From positions 186,001-250,000 of the forward strand of contig NZ_JAIWJY010000003.1 of assembly GCF_028829235.1 (NCBI RefSeq): a stretch of DNA of 64,000 bases. The letters run 5' to 3'. Below are positions 1 to 8,372 of the stretch, one piece after another. The translations under genes and the position numbers were made by a program. Each line of letters starts with the position of its first letter. Position 1 is the stretch's first letter. Source of the DNA: Tenacibaculum larymnensis (lineage in GTDB: Bacteria; Bacteroidota; Bacteroidia; Flavobacteriales; Flavobacteriaceae). The notes under the pieces were generated by a model. The model made no database searches, was not told the DNA's origin, and saw only the letters and a list, made by a program, of their open reading frames with translations.

Positions 1-1912
1 ACCCATTTTTGTGTTGGGAATGTTCTATATGCAATGGGAACCAGGCAAATGGATTTCATTGGTATTGGCCTTTCCAATTCTTTTTTGGTTTGGGCGCAGT
101 TTTTTCATCAATGCCTTCAAGCAGGCCAAACACGGTAAAGCAAATATGGATACCTTGGTGGCGTTGAGTACCGGAATCGCCTTCCTCTTTAGTGTATTCA
201 ATACCTTTTTTCCTGAATTTTGGTTAAGTCGTGGCATCGAGCCTCACGTATATTACGAAGCGGCTACCGTGATTATCACCTTTATTTCCTTGGGGAAACT
301 ATTGGAAGAAAAGGCAAAATCAAATACATCTTCAGCCATTAAAAAACTAATGGGGCTTCAGCCTAAAACCCTTAAAATTATTGAGAATGGGCAAGAGAGG
401 GAAATCCCTATTTCATCCGTACAGGTTGGTCAGACCATTTTGGTGCGTCCCGGAGAAAAGATTCCCGTGGATGGAGAAGTTTCCAAGGGAAGCTCATATG
501 TAGATGAAAGTATGATTACTGGAGAACCCGTTCCAGTTCAGAAATCCCAAGGGGAAAAGGTATTCGCTGGTACCGTTAATCAAAAAGGAAGTTTTCAATT
601 TACCGCTGAAAAAGTAGGTGGAGAAACCCTGCTTTCCCAAATCATTAAAATGGTTCAGCAAGCGCAAGGGAGTAAGGCACCCGTTCAAAAACTGGTCGAT
701 AAGATTGCCGGTATTTTCGTTCCTGTGGTATTGGGTATTTCCATTGTAACCTTCATTGTCTGGATGTCTTTAGGAGGCGCTAATGCCTTTTCACAAGCCT
801 TATTGACCTCTGTAGCAGTATTGGTAATCGCCTGTCCTTGTGCTTTGGGATTGGCAACACCTACCGCCATTATGGTGGGAATTGGTAAAGGCGCAGAAAA
901 TAATATCCTTATAAAGGATGCCGAAAGTTTAGAACTCGGTCATAAAGTGAATGCGGTCATTCTTGATAAAACGGGCACCATTACAGAGGGAAAACCTTTA
1001 GTAACTGATATATTCTGGAAGGATAAGCTTGAAAATCAAAACCAATACAAACAAATTCTTTTGGCAATAGAAGCACAATCAGAACATCCTTTGGCAGAAG
1101 CGGTAGTCAACCATTTAAAGGATGAAAAAGTTGAGCAAGCTGAAATTGCTTCTTTTGAAAGTATTACAGGGATGGGTGTGAAAGCTCAAGCAAAAAATGG
1201 GTCGATATACTATGTGGGGAATCATAAACTAATGTTTGAGAGAAATATTCAAATCGATGCTTCCTTGATGCAAACAGCAGAAAGCCTCGAAGAGCAAGCG
1301 AAAACAGTCATTTTCTATGGAAATGATGAACAAGTGCTGGCGATACTCGCTATTGCAGACAAGATTAAGCAAACTTCAAAAAAGGCCATAGCAACGCTTC
1401 AAGAACGAGGCATTGATGTCTATATGCTTACAGGAGATAATAATAAAACTGCATCTGCTGTCGCAAAACAAGTAGGAATAACAAATTACCAAGGCGAAGT
1501 GATGCCTTCAGAGAAAGCAGCTTTTGTGGAAAAACTGCAAGCTGATGGTAAGATAGTAGCTATGGTTGGTGATGGCATCAATGATTCCCACGCTTTGGCA
1601 CAAGCCAATGTAAGTATCGCAATGGGTAAAGGTTCGGACATAGCAATGGACGTTGCGAAAATGACATTGATAACGTCTGATTTGCAATCTATTCCAAAAG
1701 CGTTGGAACTATCAAAAAGAACCGTATTGGGCATACGTCAGAATCTATTTTGGGCATTCATTTATAATCTCATTGGTATTCCAATTGCAGCAGGCGTTTT
1801 GTATCCCGTAAATGGATTCTTATTGGACCCAATGATAGCAGGAATGGCAATGGCATTCAGTAGCGTTTCTGTAGTCGCGAATAGCCTAAGATTGAAACGA
1901 GTAAAACTTTAA
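1..1912 (+). CDS. copA: Cu(I)-exporting P1B-1-type ATPase, 5' end cut by window
   Basis: Inner-membrane pump that uses ATP to export Cu(I) (or Ag(I)) from the cytoplasm. The reading frame is open to the left edge, so the N-terminus, with any metal-binding domain and the first membrane helices, is missing. Seen in order: the TGEPVP actuator loop, the ACPCAL metal-site motif in the sixth helix, the DKTGT phosphorylation motif, SEHPLAEA in the nucleotide-binding domain, and GDGIND. Near the C-terminus, YNLIGIP and [15 protein letters not shown] match the P1B-1 copper signatures in the last two helices (YN, and M..SS). A CopZ-like chaperone gene follows after 23 bases, as expected for a copper export operon. 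The class assignment is firm; silver transport is an alternative. Confidence 0.93.
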   Translation, partial: PIFVLGMFYMQWEPGKWISLVLAFPILFWFGRSFFINAFKQAKHGKANMDTLVALSTGIAFLFSVFNTFFPEFWLSRGIEPHVYYEAATVIITFISLGKLLEEKAKSNTSSAIKKLMGLQPKTLKIIENGQEREIPISSVQVGQTILVRPGEKIPVDGEVSKGSSYVDESMITGEPVPVQKSQGEKVFAGTVNQKGSFQFTAEKVGGETLLSQIIKMVQQAQGSKAPVQKLVDKIAGIFVPVVLGISIVTFIVWMSLGGANAFSQALLTSVAVLVIACPCALGLATPTAIMVGIGKGAENNILIKDAESLELGHKVNAVILDKTGTITEGKPLVTDIFWKDKLENQNQYKQILLAIEAQSEHPLAEAVVNHLKDEKVEQAEIASFESITGMGVKAQAKNGSIYYVGNHKLMFERNIQIDASLMQTAESLEEQAKTVIFYGNDEQVLAILAIADKIKQTSKKAIATLQERGIDVYMLTGDNNKTASAVAKQVGITNYQGEVMPSEKAAFVEKLQADGKIVAMVGDGINDSHALAQANVSIAMGKGSDIAMDVAKMTLITSDLQSIPKALELSKRTVLGIRQNLFWAFIYNLIGIPIAAGVLYPVNGFLLDPMIAGMAMAFSSVSVVANSLRLKRVKL

Positions 1913-1935
1913 GATTAATAATAAATTCAATTACA

Positions 1936-2148
1936 ATGAAAACTTTAAAATTTAAAACAAATATCAATTGTGGTGGTTGCGTCTCTAAAGTAACCCCCTT
2001 TTTAAACAAGCAAGAAGGTATTGAAAGTTGGGAAGTGGATACCTCTAATCCTGATAAAATTTTAACCATTGAAAGCGATGGCGCTACCGAAGAAGATGTA
2101 AAGGCTACATTGCAAAAAGTAGGCTTTAAAGCGGAACCAGTAGATTAA
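1936..2148 (+). CDS. CopZ-like heavy-metal-associated (HMA) domain protein
   Basis: A 70-residue single-domain protein with the HMA fold pattern. The metal-binding CGGC lies near residues 13-16, after the first strand, and is followed by a helix with K at the usual place. Such proteins carry Cu(I) in the cytoplasm and hand it to CopA-type ATPases. The gene lies directly downstream of the copper ATPase gene on the same strand, so co-transcription is likely. It has no signal peptide, consistent with a cytoplasmic chaperone. The C-terminal part is acidic. The assignment rests on the CxxC motif, the length and the neighbour; the metal is inferred from the neighbour. Confidence 0.88.
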   Translation: MKTLKFKTNINCGGCVSKVTPFLNKQEGIESWEVDTSNPDKILTIESDGATEEDVKATLQKVGFKAEPVD

Positions 2149-2162
2149 TACCTCGGTATAAT

Positions 2163-2960
2163 ATGGTTTATATTTTAATTTTGGTTGTGATTCTTCTGTT
2201 TGCTATTCATTTTTATCGAAAAGCGAAGCGGCATAGCGTGAAGCCATTTCCAGAGCATTGGCACAAATTATTAATGGAGAATGTTCTTTATTATGAAAAT
2301 CTTTCTAAAGGCAGGCAACTTGTTTTTCAACAAAAAATGATGCAATTCTTAAGTGAGGTGTATATTGATGGTGTGCAGTTTGAATTGGAAGAATTGGACA
2401 AAATTTTAGTTGCGGCAAGTGCAGTTATTCCTGTTTTTGGCTTTAAAGAATGGCATTACACTAATTTAAGTGGCATTCTATTGTATCCAGATAATTTTAA
2501 TGAAGATATGCAATTTAGCAGTAAGGATAACTCACGCAATATTGGTGGTATCGTTGGGAATGGACGTTTTGAGAAGCAAATGATTTTATCTAAAAAAGCA
2601 TTGTACCACGGTTTTAAAAATACAACCGATAAAAGTAATACGGGCATACACGAGTTTGTGCACCTTATTGATAAGCTAGATGATAGTACGGATGGCGTTC
2701 CAGAACGATTATTAGAACATCAATATGCAATACCTTGGCTGAATTTAATCCATAAGGAGATGGAAGCGATAAATGATAATCATTCTGATATCCGAAAATA
2801 CGGAGGTACAAATCAGGCTGAATTTTTTGCAGTAGCTTCAGAATATTTTTTTGAGCGACCCGATTTACTTAAGAGTAAACATCCTGAGCTTTATGAGATG
2901 TTGGTGAAATGCTTCAATCAGAATTTGAGTTCTAGTGCTTCAATTAATAAAATAATGTGA
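2163..2960 (+). CDS. M90 (MtfA-like) zinc metallopeptidase, membrane-anchored
   Basis: A 265-residue protein with an N-terminal hydrophobic segment (residues 1-17) that probably anchors it in the inner membrane. The zinc-binding HExxH motif is seen as HEFVHLID (His163, Glu164, His167). This agrees with the MtfA/M90 family, in which a downstream Glu is the third ligand; a GGTNQAEFFA segment further on fits that region. In Escherichia coli, MtfA cleaves and modulates the regulator Mlc, but relatives in Bacteroidetes have no known substrate. The gene lies 14 bases after the chaperone gene and reads in the same direction, at the end of the copper group. A role in copper resistance is only suggested by position. 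Confidence 0.8.
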   Translation: MVYILILVVILLFAIHFYRKAKRHSVKPFPEHWHKLLMENVLYYENLSKGRQLVFQQKMMQFLSEVYIDGVQFELEELDKILVAASAVIPVFGFKEWHYTNLSGILLYPDNFNEDMQFSSKDNSRNIGGIVGNGRFEKQMILSKKALYHGFKNTTDKSNTGIHEFVHLIDKLDDSTDGVPERLLEHQYAIPWLNLIHKEMEAINDNHSDIRKYGGTNQAEFFAVASEYFFERPDLLKSKHPELYEMLVKCFNQNLSSSASINKIM

Positions 2961-2969
2961 TATTATTTT

Positions 2970-3005
2970 TTGCAACCCAGTTGCATAAAAATTCAGCTAT
3001 ATTTG
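2970..3005 (+). promoter_or_regulatory. Promoter with overlapping dyad TGCAAC-N3-GTTGCA
   Basis: A perfect inverted repeat at 2971-2985 (TGCAAC, 3-base spacer, GTTGCA) is followed, after 12 bases, by TATATTTG at 2998-3005, which matches the Bacteroidetes -7 consensus TAnnTTTG. The dyad begins at a TTG. The same arrangement with the same 12-base distance occurs before the next gene (3382-3417). This is a predicted regulated promoter; the regulator is unknown. Confidence 0.55.
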
Positions 3006-3009
3006 CAAT

Positions 3010-3351
3010 GTGAAATTCTTGGTAGTTATATTATCCTTTTACTTTTTGGCACTTAATGTTGTGCCTTGTAGCGATGCAGAAAAGATTAATGACGATTCCC
3101 AAGTTGTTACGGTAACCGATTTTGAAGGTGACCACGACCAAGACTGCGAATTATGTTCGCCTTTCTGCCAATGTCATTGTTGCCACGTTCACACCATAAA
3201 TTTCGGGCTTGCTGTATTCGAGCCATTACAACCTGCAATTCTACACGAATTTTTCGCCAATTTTGATAACCTCGGCAAAGATATCCCACATTCCATTTTA
3301 CTGCCAACGGTTATAATTCAGTTTCCTAGAAGAGGTTTTTTTGATTTTTAA
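3010..3351 (+). CDS. Small Cys/His-rich exported protein (DUF6660-like)
   Basis: A 113-residue protein with an N-terminal hydrophobic signal-like segment (about residues 1-18) and a dense metal-ligand cluster in the middle: CELCSPFCQCHCCHVH, near residues 46-61. It resembles the uncharacterised DUF6660 family, found next to metal pumps in Flavobacteria. The Cys/His cluster suggests a periplasmic metal-binding role, but no function is known. The start is GTG, preceded by a TAnnTTTG box ending only four bases upstream, so the message may be leaderless. An overlapping ATG two bases upstream is in another frame and stops at once. It is followed by a second small exported protein under a like promoter. 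Confidence 0.72.
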   Translation: MKFLVVILSFYFLALNVVPCSDAEKINDDSQVVTVTDFEGDHDQDCELCSPFCQCHCCHVHTINFGLAVFEPLQPAILHEFFANFDNLGKDIPHSILLPTVIIQFPRRGFFDF

Positions 3352-3381
3352 TAAACATACTCAAGGATTGTCAAAATTACT

Positions 3382-3417
3382 TTGCACAACCTGTGCATCG
3401 ATTAATTTGTATCTTTG
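3382..3417 (+). promoter_or_regulatory. Promoter with overlapping dyad TGCACA-N3-TGTGCA
   Basis: A perfect inverted repeat at 3383-3397 (TGCACA, 3-base spacer, TGTGCA) is followed 12 bases later by TATCTTTG at 3410-3417, a match to TAnnTTTG. Dyad, spacing and the overlapping TTG repeat the layout at 2970-3005, so both promoters probably answer to the same regulator. Confidence 0.55.
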
Positions 3418-3426
3418 TCAAACTTT

Positions 3427-3822
3427 ATGAAAATATTCTTTTCCATATCAATGTCAATTTTATTCTTTTTTCAGGGAATTAGCATTGATATGGACTTTTG
3501 TGGACCAATTAAAGAAATTTCAAGCATTATTACCCATTATCAAGACCATAAAGTTTATGGAGACTCTTTCCTTGAATATGTAGTTGAAGATTACATTGAC
3601 AATGATGCAAAAAATGAAGGGCATCATAATAACCCAGATAAGGAGAATACACCAGTCCATTCCCATCATCAATGTTGTCACCCTTTAGTATTAATTATTG
3701 CGAACAACAATTCGGCTTTAACCAATCGACTAAAGTTTGAAGAGAAAAAACAGTTTAACTTACATAAAGTAAACTTCACTTCCAGATATCTGGAATCGCT
3801 TTTCCAACCCCCTAAAGTATAA
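3427..3822 (+). CDS. Small His/Cys-containing exported protein, unknown function
   Basis: A 131-residue protein starting at ATG 3427. A TTG four codons earlier overlaps the predicted -7 box and is therefore unlikely. Residues 1-20 form a hydrophobic signal-like stretch. The mature part is acidic and holds a His/Cys cluster (HSHHQCCHP) and a C-terminal FQPPKV. Small proteins of this style, ending in a PP motif, are common directly upstream of RND metal pumps in Bacteroidetes, and this gene sits 117 bases before such a pump gene. I do not recognise a named family with certainty. Periplasmic binding of Cu or Zn, or sensing for the pump, would fit the residues seen, but this is inference. Confidence 0.65.
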   Translation: MKIFFSISMSILFFFQGISIDMDFCGPIKEISSIITHYQDHKVYGDSFLEYVVEDYIDNDAKNEGHHNNPDKENTPVHSHHQCCHPLVLIIANNNSALTNRLKFEEKKQFNLHKVNFTSRYLESLFQPPKV

Positions 3823-3927
3823 TTCAGTTTTTTTAGGATAGTTATATCCTACCGTGATGCTTTTCAAAGTAAGTATCGCATCATAAACGCATTGCATCTC
3901 TTTGCATTGCGATGTTTAAACTGAATT
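3821..3927. repeat. Structured intergenic leader with nested inverted repeats before the RND gene
   Basis: AATTCAGTTT at 3821-3830 and AAACTGAATT at 3918-3927 form a perfect 10-base inverted repeat that encloses almost the whole intergenic region. Inside it lie TGATGC/GCATCA (3855-3860 and 3878-3883) and two direct copies of GCATTGC (3889-3895, 3904-3910). It could fold as a long hairpin in RNA or hold binding sites. Its role is unknown. Confidence 0.5.
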
Positions 3928-3939
3928 AATACTTTTTCT

Positions 3940-6900
3940 ATGATTAACAAAATCATTTCATTTTCCATTAATAACAAGTTTATTATTGGGCTCTTTATAG
4001 TGGCACTTGTAGGTACGGGCATTTGGTCTATGGCCACTATAAATCTGGGTTCTGTACCCGATATTACCAACAACCAAGTACAGGTTATTACAGTTGCCCC
4101 AAATTTAGGTACTGAAGATATTGAGCAGTTTGTAACCTATCCGGTAGAATTGGCAATGGCAAATCTTCCTGATGTTATCGAACTGCGTTCGGTGTCTCGT
4201 TTTGGGTTGTCTGTAGTTACCATTGTTTTTAAGGACGAGGCAGGCACTTATCTTCCCCGGCAATTGGTGCAAGAGAAATTAACCGAAGTTGCTGGAGAAA
4301 TTCCTGAAGGCTTTGGTACGCCATTTATGGCACCAATAACTACAGGTCTGGGCGAAATTTACCAATACACCCTAAAACTAAAAGAGGGCTACGAAGATAA
4401 ATACGATGCAATGGAGCTTCGTACTATTCAAGATTGGATTGTAAAACGCCAAATGGCATTAGTTCCAGGAGTGGTCGAGGTCAATGCTTTTGGAGGGTAT
4501 GTGAAACAATATGAAGTGGCCATAAATCCTGATAAATTAAAAAGTTTTGGCATTACAATGAATCAGGTTTTTGAAGCCCTGAAAGTGAACAATGCCAATA
4601 CAGGTGGTGCTTATATCGAGAAAAACCACCAAGCAAATTTCATTCGCGGAGAAGGTTTGGCGCGTAGCATTGAAGATTTGGAAAACACCGTTGTAACCAC
4701 ACAAAACGGAAGCCCTGTTTTAGTGCGGGATGTCGCTGAAAAAGTGGGCTATGGGAATCAGGTGCGATATGGTGCGTTTACCCAAGATGGCCACGAATCT
4801 GTTGGTGGACAAATACTGATGCTGAAAGGCGAAAGTCCAAGTAACGTTATAGAAAATGTTGAAAAGCGCATTGTAGAAATCCAAAAATCCTTACCGGAAG
4901 GCGTTTATATTGATGCTTTTTTAAGTCGAAGTGAACTTATTGAGGCAACCACAAGTACCGTTAAAACAAATCTAATAGAAGGTGCCCTTATTGTCATATT
5001 TGTTTTGGTCTTGCTTTTAGGAAGCTTCCGTGGTGGCTTGATAGCAGCGTCGATAATCCCTTTATGCCTATTATTTGCATTTATTTTGATGAAACAATTT
5101 GGCATTTGGGCAAATTTAATGTCCTTGGGTGCGATCGATTTTGGGATTATTGTAGATGGTGCGGTGATTATCGTGGAAGGAGCGGTTTTCCACATTCATC
5201 AACGGATGAAAAAATCCACAACCGCCATTAACCAAGCTGAAATGGATGAAATCGCCTATGACTCTTCAAGTAAAATGATGAATTCTGCCTTCTTCGGTCA
5301 ACTAATTGTTCTTATAGTTTTTACACCTATTCTGTTTTTGACCGGTGTGGAAGGGAAAATGTTTCGACCAATGGCATTTACATTTGGTTTTGCCGTTTTA
5401 GGGGCAATTATTCTTTGCCTTACCTACGTACCAATGATGTCATCATTATTTTTAAAACCTGCTAAAAATCAAAATAGTTGGTTTGCCAAATTTGAAAACA
5501 AGATTGATAGGTTCAGTGATAAAATTATGGGGGTTCTGAATCGTATCTATCTGCCAATATTAAATTTTGCACTTCGCTTTAGGGCTGGTGTGGTTATAGG
5601 AGCGGTTTCATTGCTATTAATTGCAGGATTTGTATTTAGCAATATGGGAGCAGAATTTGTCCCGAAATTTGATGAAGGCGATATTGCCTTTCAAGCCTTG
5701 ATAAAACCAGGGAGCAGTCTTACAGAATCTATTGAGGCTTCAAAAAAACTTCAGAATTTAATCAATGAATTTCCAGAAGTAAAAACGGTAGTTTCAAGGA
5801 TTGGTGTGGCCGAAATACCAACAGACCCAATGCCTATGGATATTGCGGATAGTTATATTATTCTTGAAAAGGACAAGAGTAAATGGACATCCGCAGATAG
5901 TAAAGAAGAACTCATAGAAAAAATACAAGAAAAAATTTCAGTAGTGCCTGGTGTAAACTTTGTGTTTACACAACCTGTTGAACTTCGATTTAATGAATTG
6001 CTGACTGGCGTTCGTGAGGACGTAGCCATCAAATTATATGGAGAAGATTTAAACGTGTTGGCAGATAAGGTTCAGGAAATTGCTGCGGTCATACGGAAAG
6101 TTCCGGGTGCTGCAGACCTTAACGTAGAGGCTACAAGTGGTTTGCCCCAAATGACCGTGGTGTATAACCGCGCAAAAATGGCTCAATACGGAGTAACCGT
6201 TGACAAGCTGAATGATTATGTGAGTGCATCGTTTTCAGGAGAAGCCGCAGGTGTGATTTTTGAGGGCGAAAAACGCTTTGATGTGGTCATTCGTTTGGCG
6301 GAAGACTTTAGGCAAGACATCAACAGCCTTAAGAATTTGTATATCGATTTGCCAAACGGAGCGCAAGTGCCTTTAAAGGAAGTCGCGGACATCAGTTACA
6401 AACCAGGACCAATGCAGATTTCAAGGGACAATACCTCGCGGCGTATTTCGGTTGGTGTCAATGTTCGTGGGCGAGATGTAAAATCGATGGTTGAGGAGAT
6501 TCAGCAAAAACTGGAAACGGAAGTGAAACTGCCACCGGGATATTATGTTACTTACGGAGGGTCATTTGAAAACCTGCAACGTGCGTCAGACCGATTGATG
6601 ATCGTAGTCCCAATCGTTTTAATAACAATATTTGTTCTGCTTTACTTTGCTTTGAATTCATTTTCACAAGCCTTGATGATCTATATGGCGGTACCTTTGG
6701 CAGCCATAGGTGGCGTTTTCGTTTTGTGGATTCGTGGAATGCCTTTCAGTATTTCGGCGGGAGTCGGGTTTATCGTACTCTTCGGAGTTGCCGTATTAAA
6801 CGGCTTGATTCTTATAAACAAATTCAATGAACTAAAAGACAGTGGAATGACAGATATAAAAAAACGTATATACGAAGCTACGCACGAACGTTTACGTCCA

Positions 6901-8355
6901 ATTTTATTGACAGCCATTACAACAATTATGGGCTTTATCCCAATGGCGGTTTCCACCTCTGGTGGTGCCGAAGTACAACGACCATTGGCAACAGTAGTGA
7001 TTGGAGGAATGCTTACGGCAACCTTTCTGACCTTGGTGGTTATTCCTATTCTTTATTACTGGCTCGAATCGAGAAAAGAACGAAACAATAACGATGGAGC
7101 TATAAGCTATGTCAACAAATCAACTAACATTGTAACCGTATTATTGATGGTTGGCGGTTTGATGGCTTCTGGAACTGCTTTTGCCCAAGACACCAATGCA
7201 GATGGAACAATTCCAAAAACCTTGACCGTGGATGAGGCCATCGCTTTGGCAAAACAGAATTATCCTTCTCTTAAAGAAAGTCAAGCCTTTATAGAACGTG
7301 AACAGGCTATGAAAGGCACAAGTTTCGACTTGGGCAGTACGCAAGTTTTTACGGGAAAGGAAGAATATGGCAATAATCTTCCCGGAGTACAGACTACCAT
7401 TGGTGTGCAACAGGGCAACATTGATTTGCTTTCAGGATTTTCAAAATCGAAGTTTTACAAAGAGCGTATTGCCTTGGGAGAAAAGTTTTATGTGGCCAAT
7501 GAACAACAGTTGGTGCGCAATGTGATGCAAGCCTATGACCAAATTAATTATTACAAGGCACAGTTGCGTTTTGCAGAACAGCTGGATAGTGTTTATATTA
7601 ATTTTAGGGAGGCTGCTGAATTGCGTTATGAAACAGGGGAAACCGGGAAATTGGAATTTATTGCAGCATCTTCGGAATATCAGCAAATACAAGTATTAAA
7701 ACAACAAGCCTATGATGATATTGAAATTGCCAAACGTGCTTTAAAACAGTATTTGGGAACGGATGAAAGCATTGAAACGGTGAACGATTTTTACGAGCCA
7801 TTGGATTTTATGGCAAATTTGGATTCTACCTCGGTAGCAAACAACCCAATATTGCAATATGCGTTGCAGAACGCCGAAGTAAGTAAAGCAAATGTGGGCG
7901 TTGAAAAATCCCAATTCCTACCGAAATTTAATTTATCGTTCGGACGGCAAGTTGTGGATGATGTTTCAGGCTTTAATACCTATCAGGCAGGTATCAGTAT
8001 TCCGTTGTGGTTTTTTCCGCAGAAATCAAGGGTAAAGGCAGCCAAGGCAGATGCAATGGTCGCAGAAAATCAATATTTGGAGCAAAAGGCAACCACCGAA
8101 AGTAGGGTGTCGCAATTGTTCAAATCCCTTGAAAAAACGCGGAAAATATTGCAGTATTATGAAGAAGGCGCATTGCTTTTGGCGGAAGAACAAATAACCA
8201 CCGCAGAATTGGCATCCAAGGAAGGCGAAATAGATTATGTCAACTATATAACCATCCTTAACAGTGCCATCAGGATAAAGCAAACACATTTGGAATACAT
8301 CAATCAATACAACCAACAATCTATTGAGGTACAATATCAGTTGGGTAATCTATAA
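3940..8355 (+). CDS. CzcA/CusA-type heavy-metal RND pump fused to TolC-like outer-membrane factor
   Basis: A 1471-residue fusion. Residues 1 to about 1045 are an HME-family RND pump with 12 predicted membrane segments and two large periplasmic loops. Its fourth-helix motif DFGIIVDGAVIIVE carries the two Asp and one Glu typical of CzcA-like pumps for divalent Zn/Co/Cd; CusA lacks the first Asp. Residues from about 1083 to the end are an outer-membrane efflux protein (CzcC/TolC-like) rich in coiled-coil. Between them, residues 1068-1082 form a hydrophobic core ending GTAFA before QD, as in a type I signal peptide. Such fusions are known in Bacteroidetes; the internal signal could let signal peptidase release the TolC part in the periplasm. 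The adaptor gene follows after 17 bases. Confidence 0.92.
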   Translation: MINKIISFSINNKFIIGLFIVALVGTGIWSMATINLGSVPDITNNQVQVITVAPNLGTEDIEQFVTYPVELAMANLPDVIELRSVSRFGLSVVTIVFKDEAGTYLPRQLVQEKLTEVAGEIPEGFGTPFMAPITTGLGEIYQYTLKLKEGYEDKYDAMELRTIQDWIVKRQMALVPGVVEVNAFGGYVKQYEVAINPDKLKSFGITMNQVFEALKVNNANTGGAYIEKNHQANFIRGEGLARSIEDLENTVVTTQNGSPVLVRDVAEKVGYGNQVRYGAFTQDGHESVGGQILMLKGESPSNVIENVEKRIVEIQKSLPEGVYIDAFLSRSELIEATTSTVKTNLIEGALIVIFVLVLLLGSFRGGLIAASIIPLCLLFAFILMKQFGIWANLMSLGAIDFGIIVDGAVIIVEGAVFHIHQRMKKSTTAINQAEMDEIAYDSSSKMMNSAFFGQLIVLIVFTPILFLTGVEGKMFRPMAFTFGFAVLGAIILCLTYVPMMSSLFLKPAKNQNSWFAKFENKIDRFSDKIMGVLNRIYLPILNFALRFRAGVVIGAVSLLLIAGFVFSNMGAEFVPKFDEGDIAFQALIKPGSSLTESIEASKKLQNLINEFPEVKTVVSRIGVAEIPTDPMPMDIADSYIILEKDKSKWTSADSKEELIEKIQEKISVVPGVNFVFTQPVELRFNELLTGVREDVAIKLYGEDLNVLADKVQEIAAVIRKVPGAADLNVEATSGLPQMTVVYNRAKMAQYGVTVDKLNDYVSASFSGEAAGVIFEGEKRFDVVIRLAEDFRQDINSLKNLYIDLPNGAQVPLKEVADISYKPGPMQISRDNTSRRISVGVNVRGRDVKSMVEEIQQKLETEVKLPPGYYVTYGGSFENLQRASDRLMIVVPIVLITIFVLLYFALNSFSQALMIYMAVPLAAIGGVFVLWIRGMPFSISAGVGFIVLFGVAVLNGLILINKFNELKDSGMTDIKKRIYEATHERLRPILLTAITTIMGFIPMAVSTSGGAEVQRPLATVVIGGMLTATFLTLVVIPILYYWLESRKERNNNDGAISYVNKSTNIVTVLLMVGGLMASGTAFAQDTNADGTIPKTLTVDEAIALAKQNYPSLKESQAFIEREQAMKGTSFDLGSTQVFTGKEEYGNNLPGVQTTIGVQQGNIDLLSGFSKSKFYKERIALGEKFYVANEQQLVRNVMQAYDQINYYKAQLRFAEQLDSVYINFREAAELRYETGETGKLEFIAASSEYQQIQVLKQQAYDDIEIAKRALKQYLGTDESIETVNDFYEPLDFMANLDSTSVANNPILQYALQNAEVSKANVGVEKSQFLPKFNLSFGRQVVDDVSGFNTYQAGISIPLWFFPQKSRVKAAKADAMVAENQYLEQKATTESRVSQLFKSLEKTRKILQYYEEGALLLAEEQITTAELASKEGEIDYVNYITILNSAIRIKQTHLEYINQYNQQSIEVQYQLGNL

Positions 8356-8372
8356 TATAATAAAGAAGAAAA

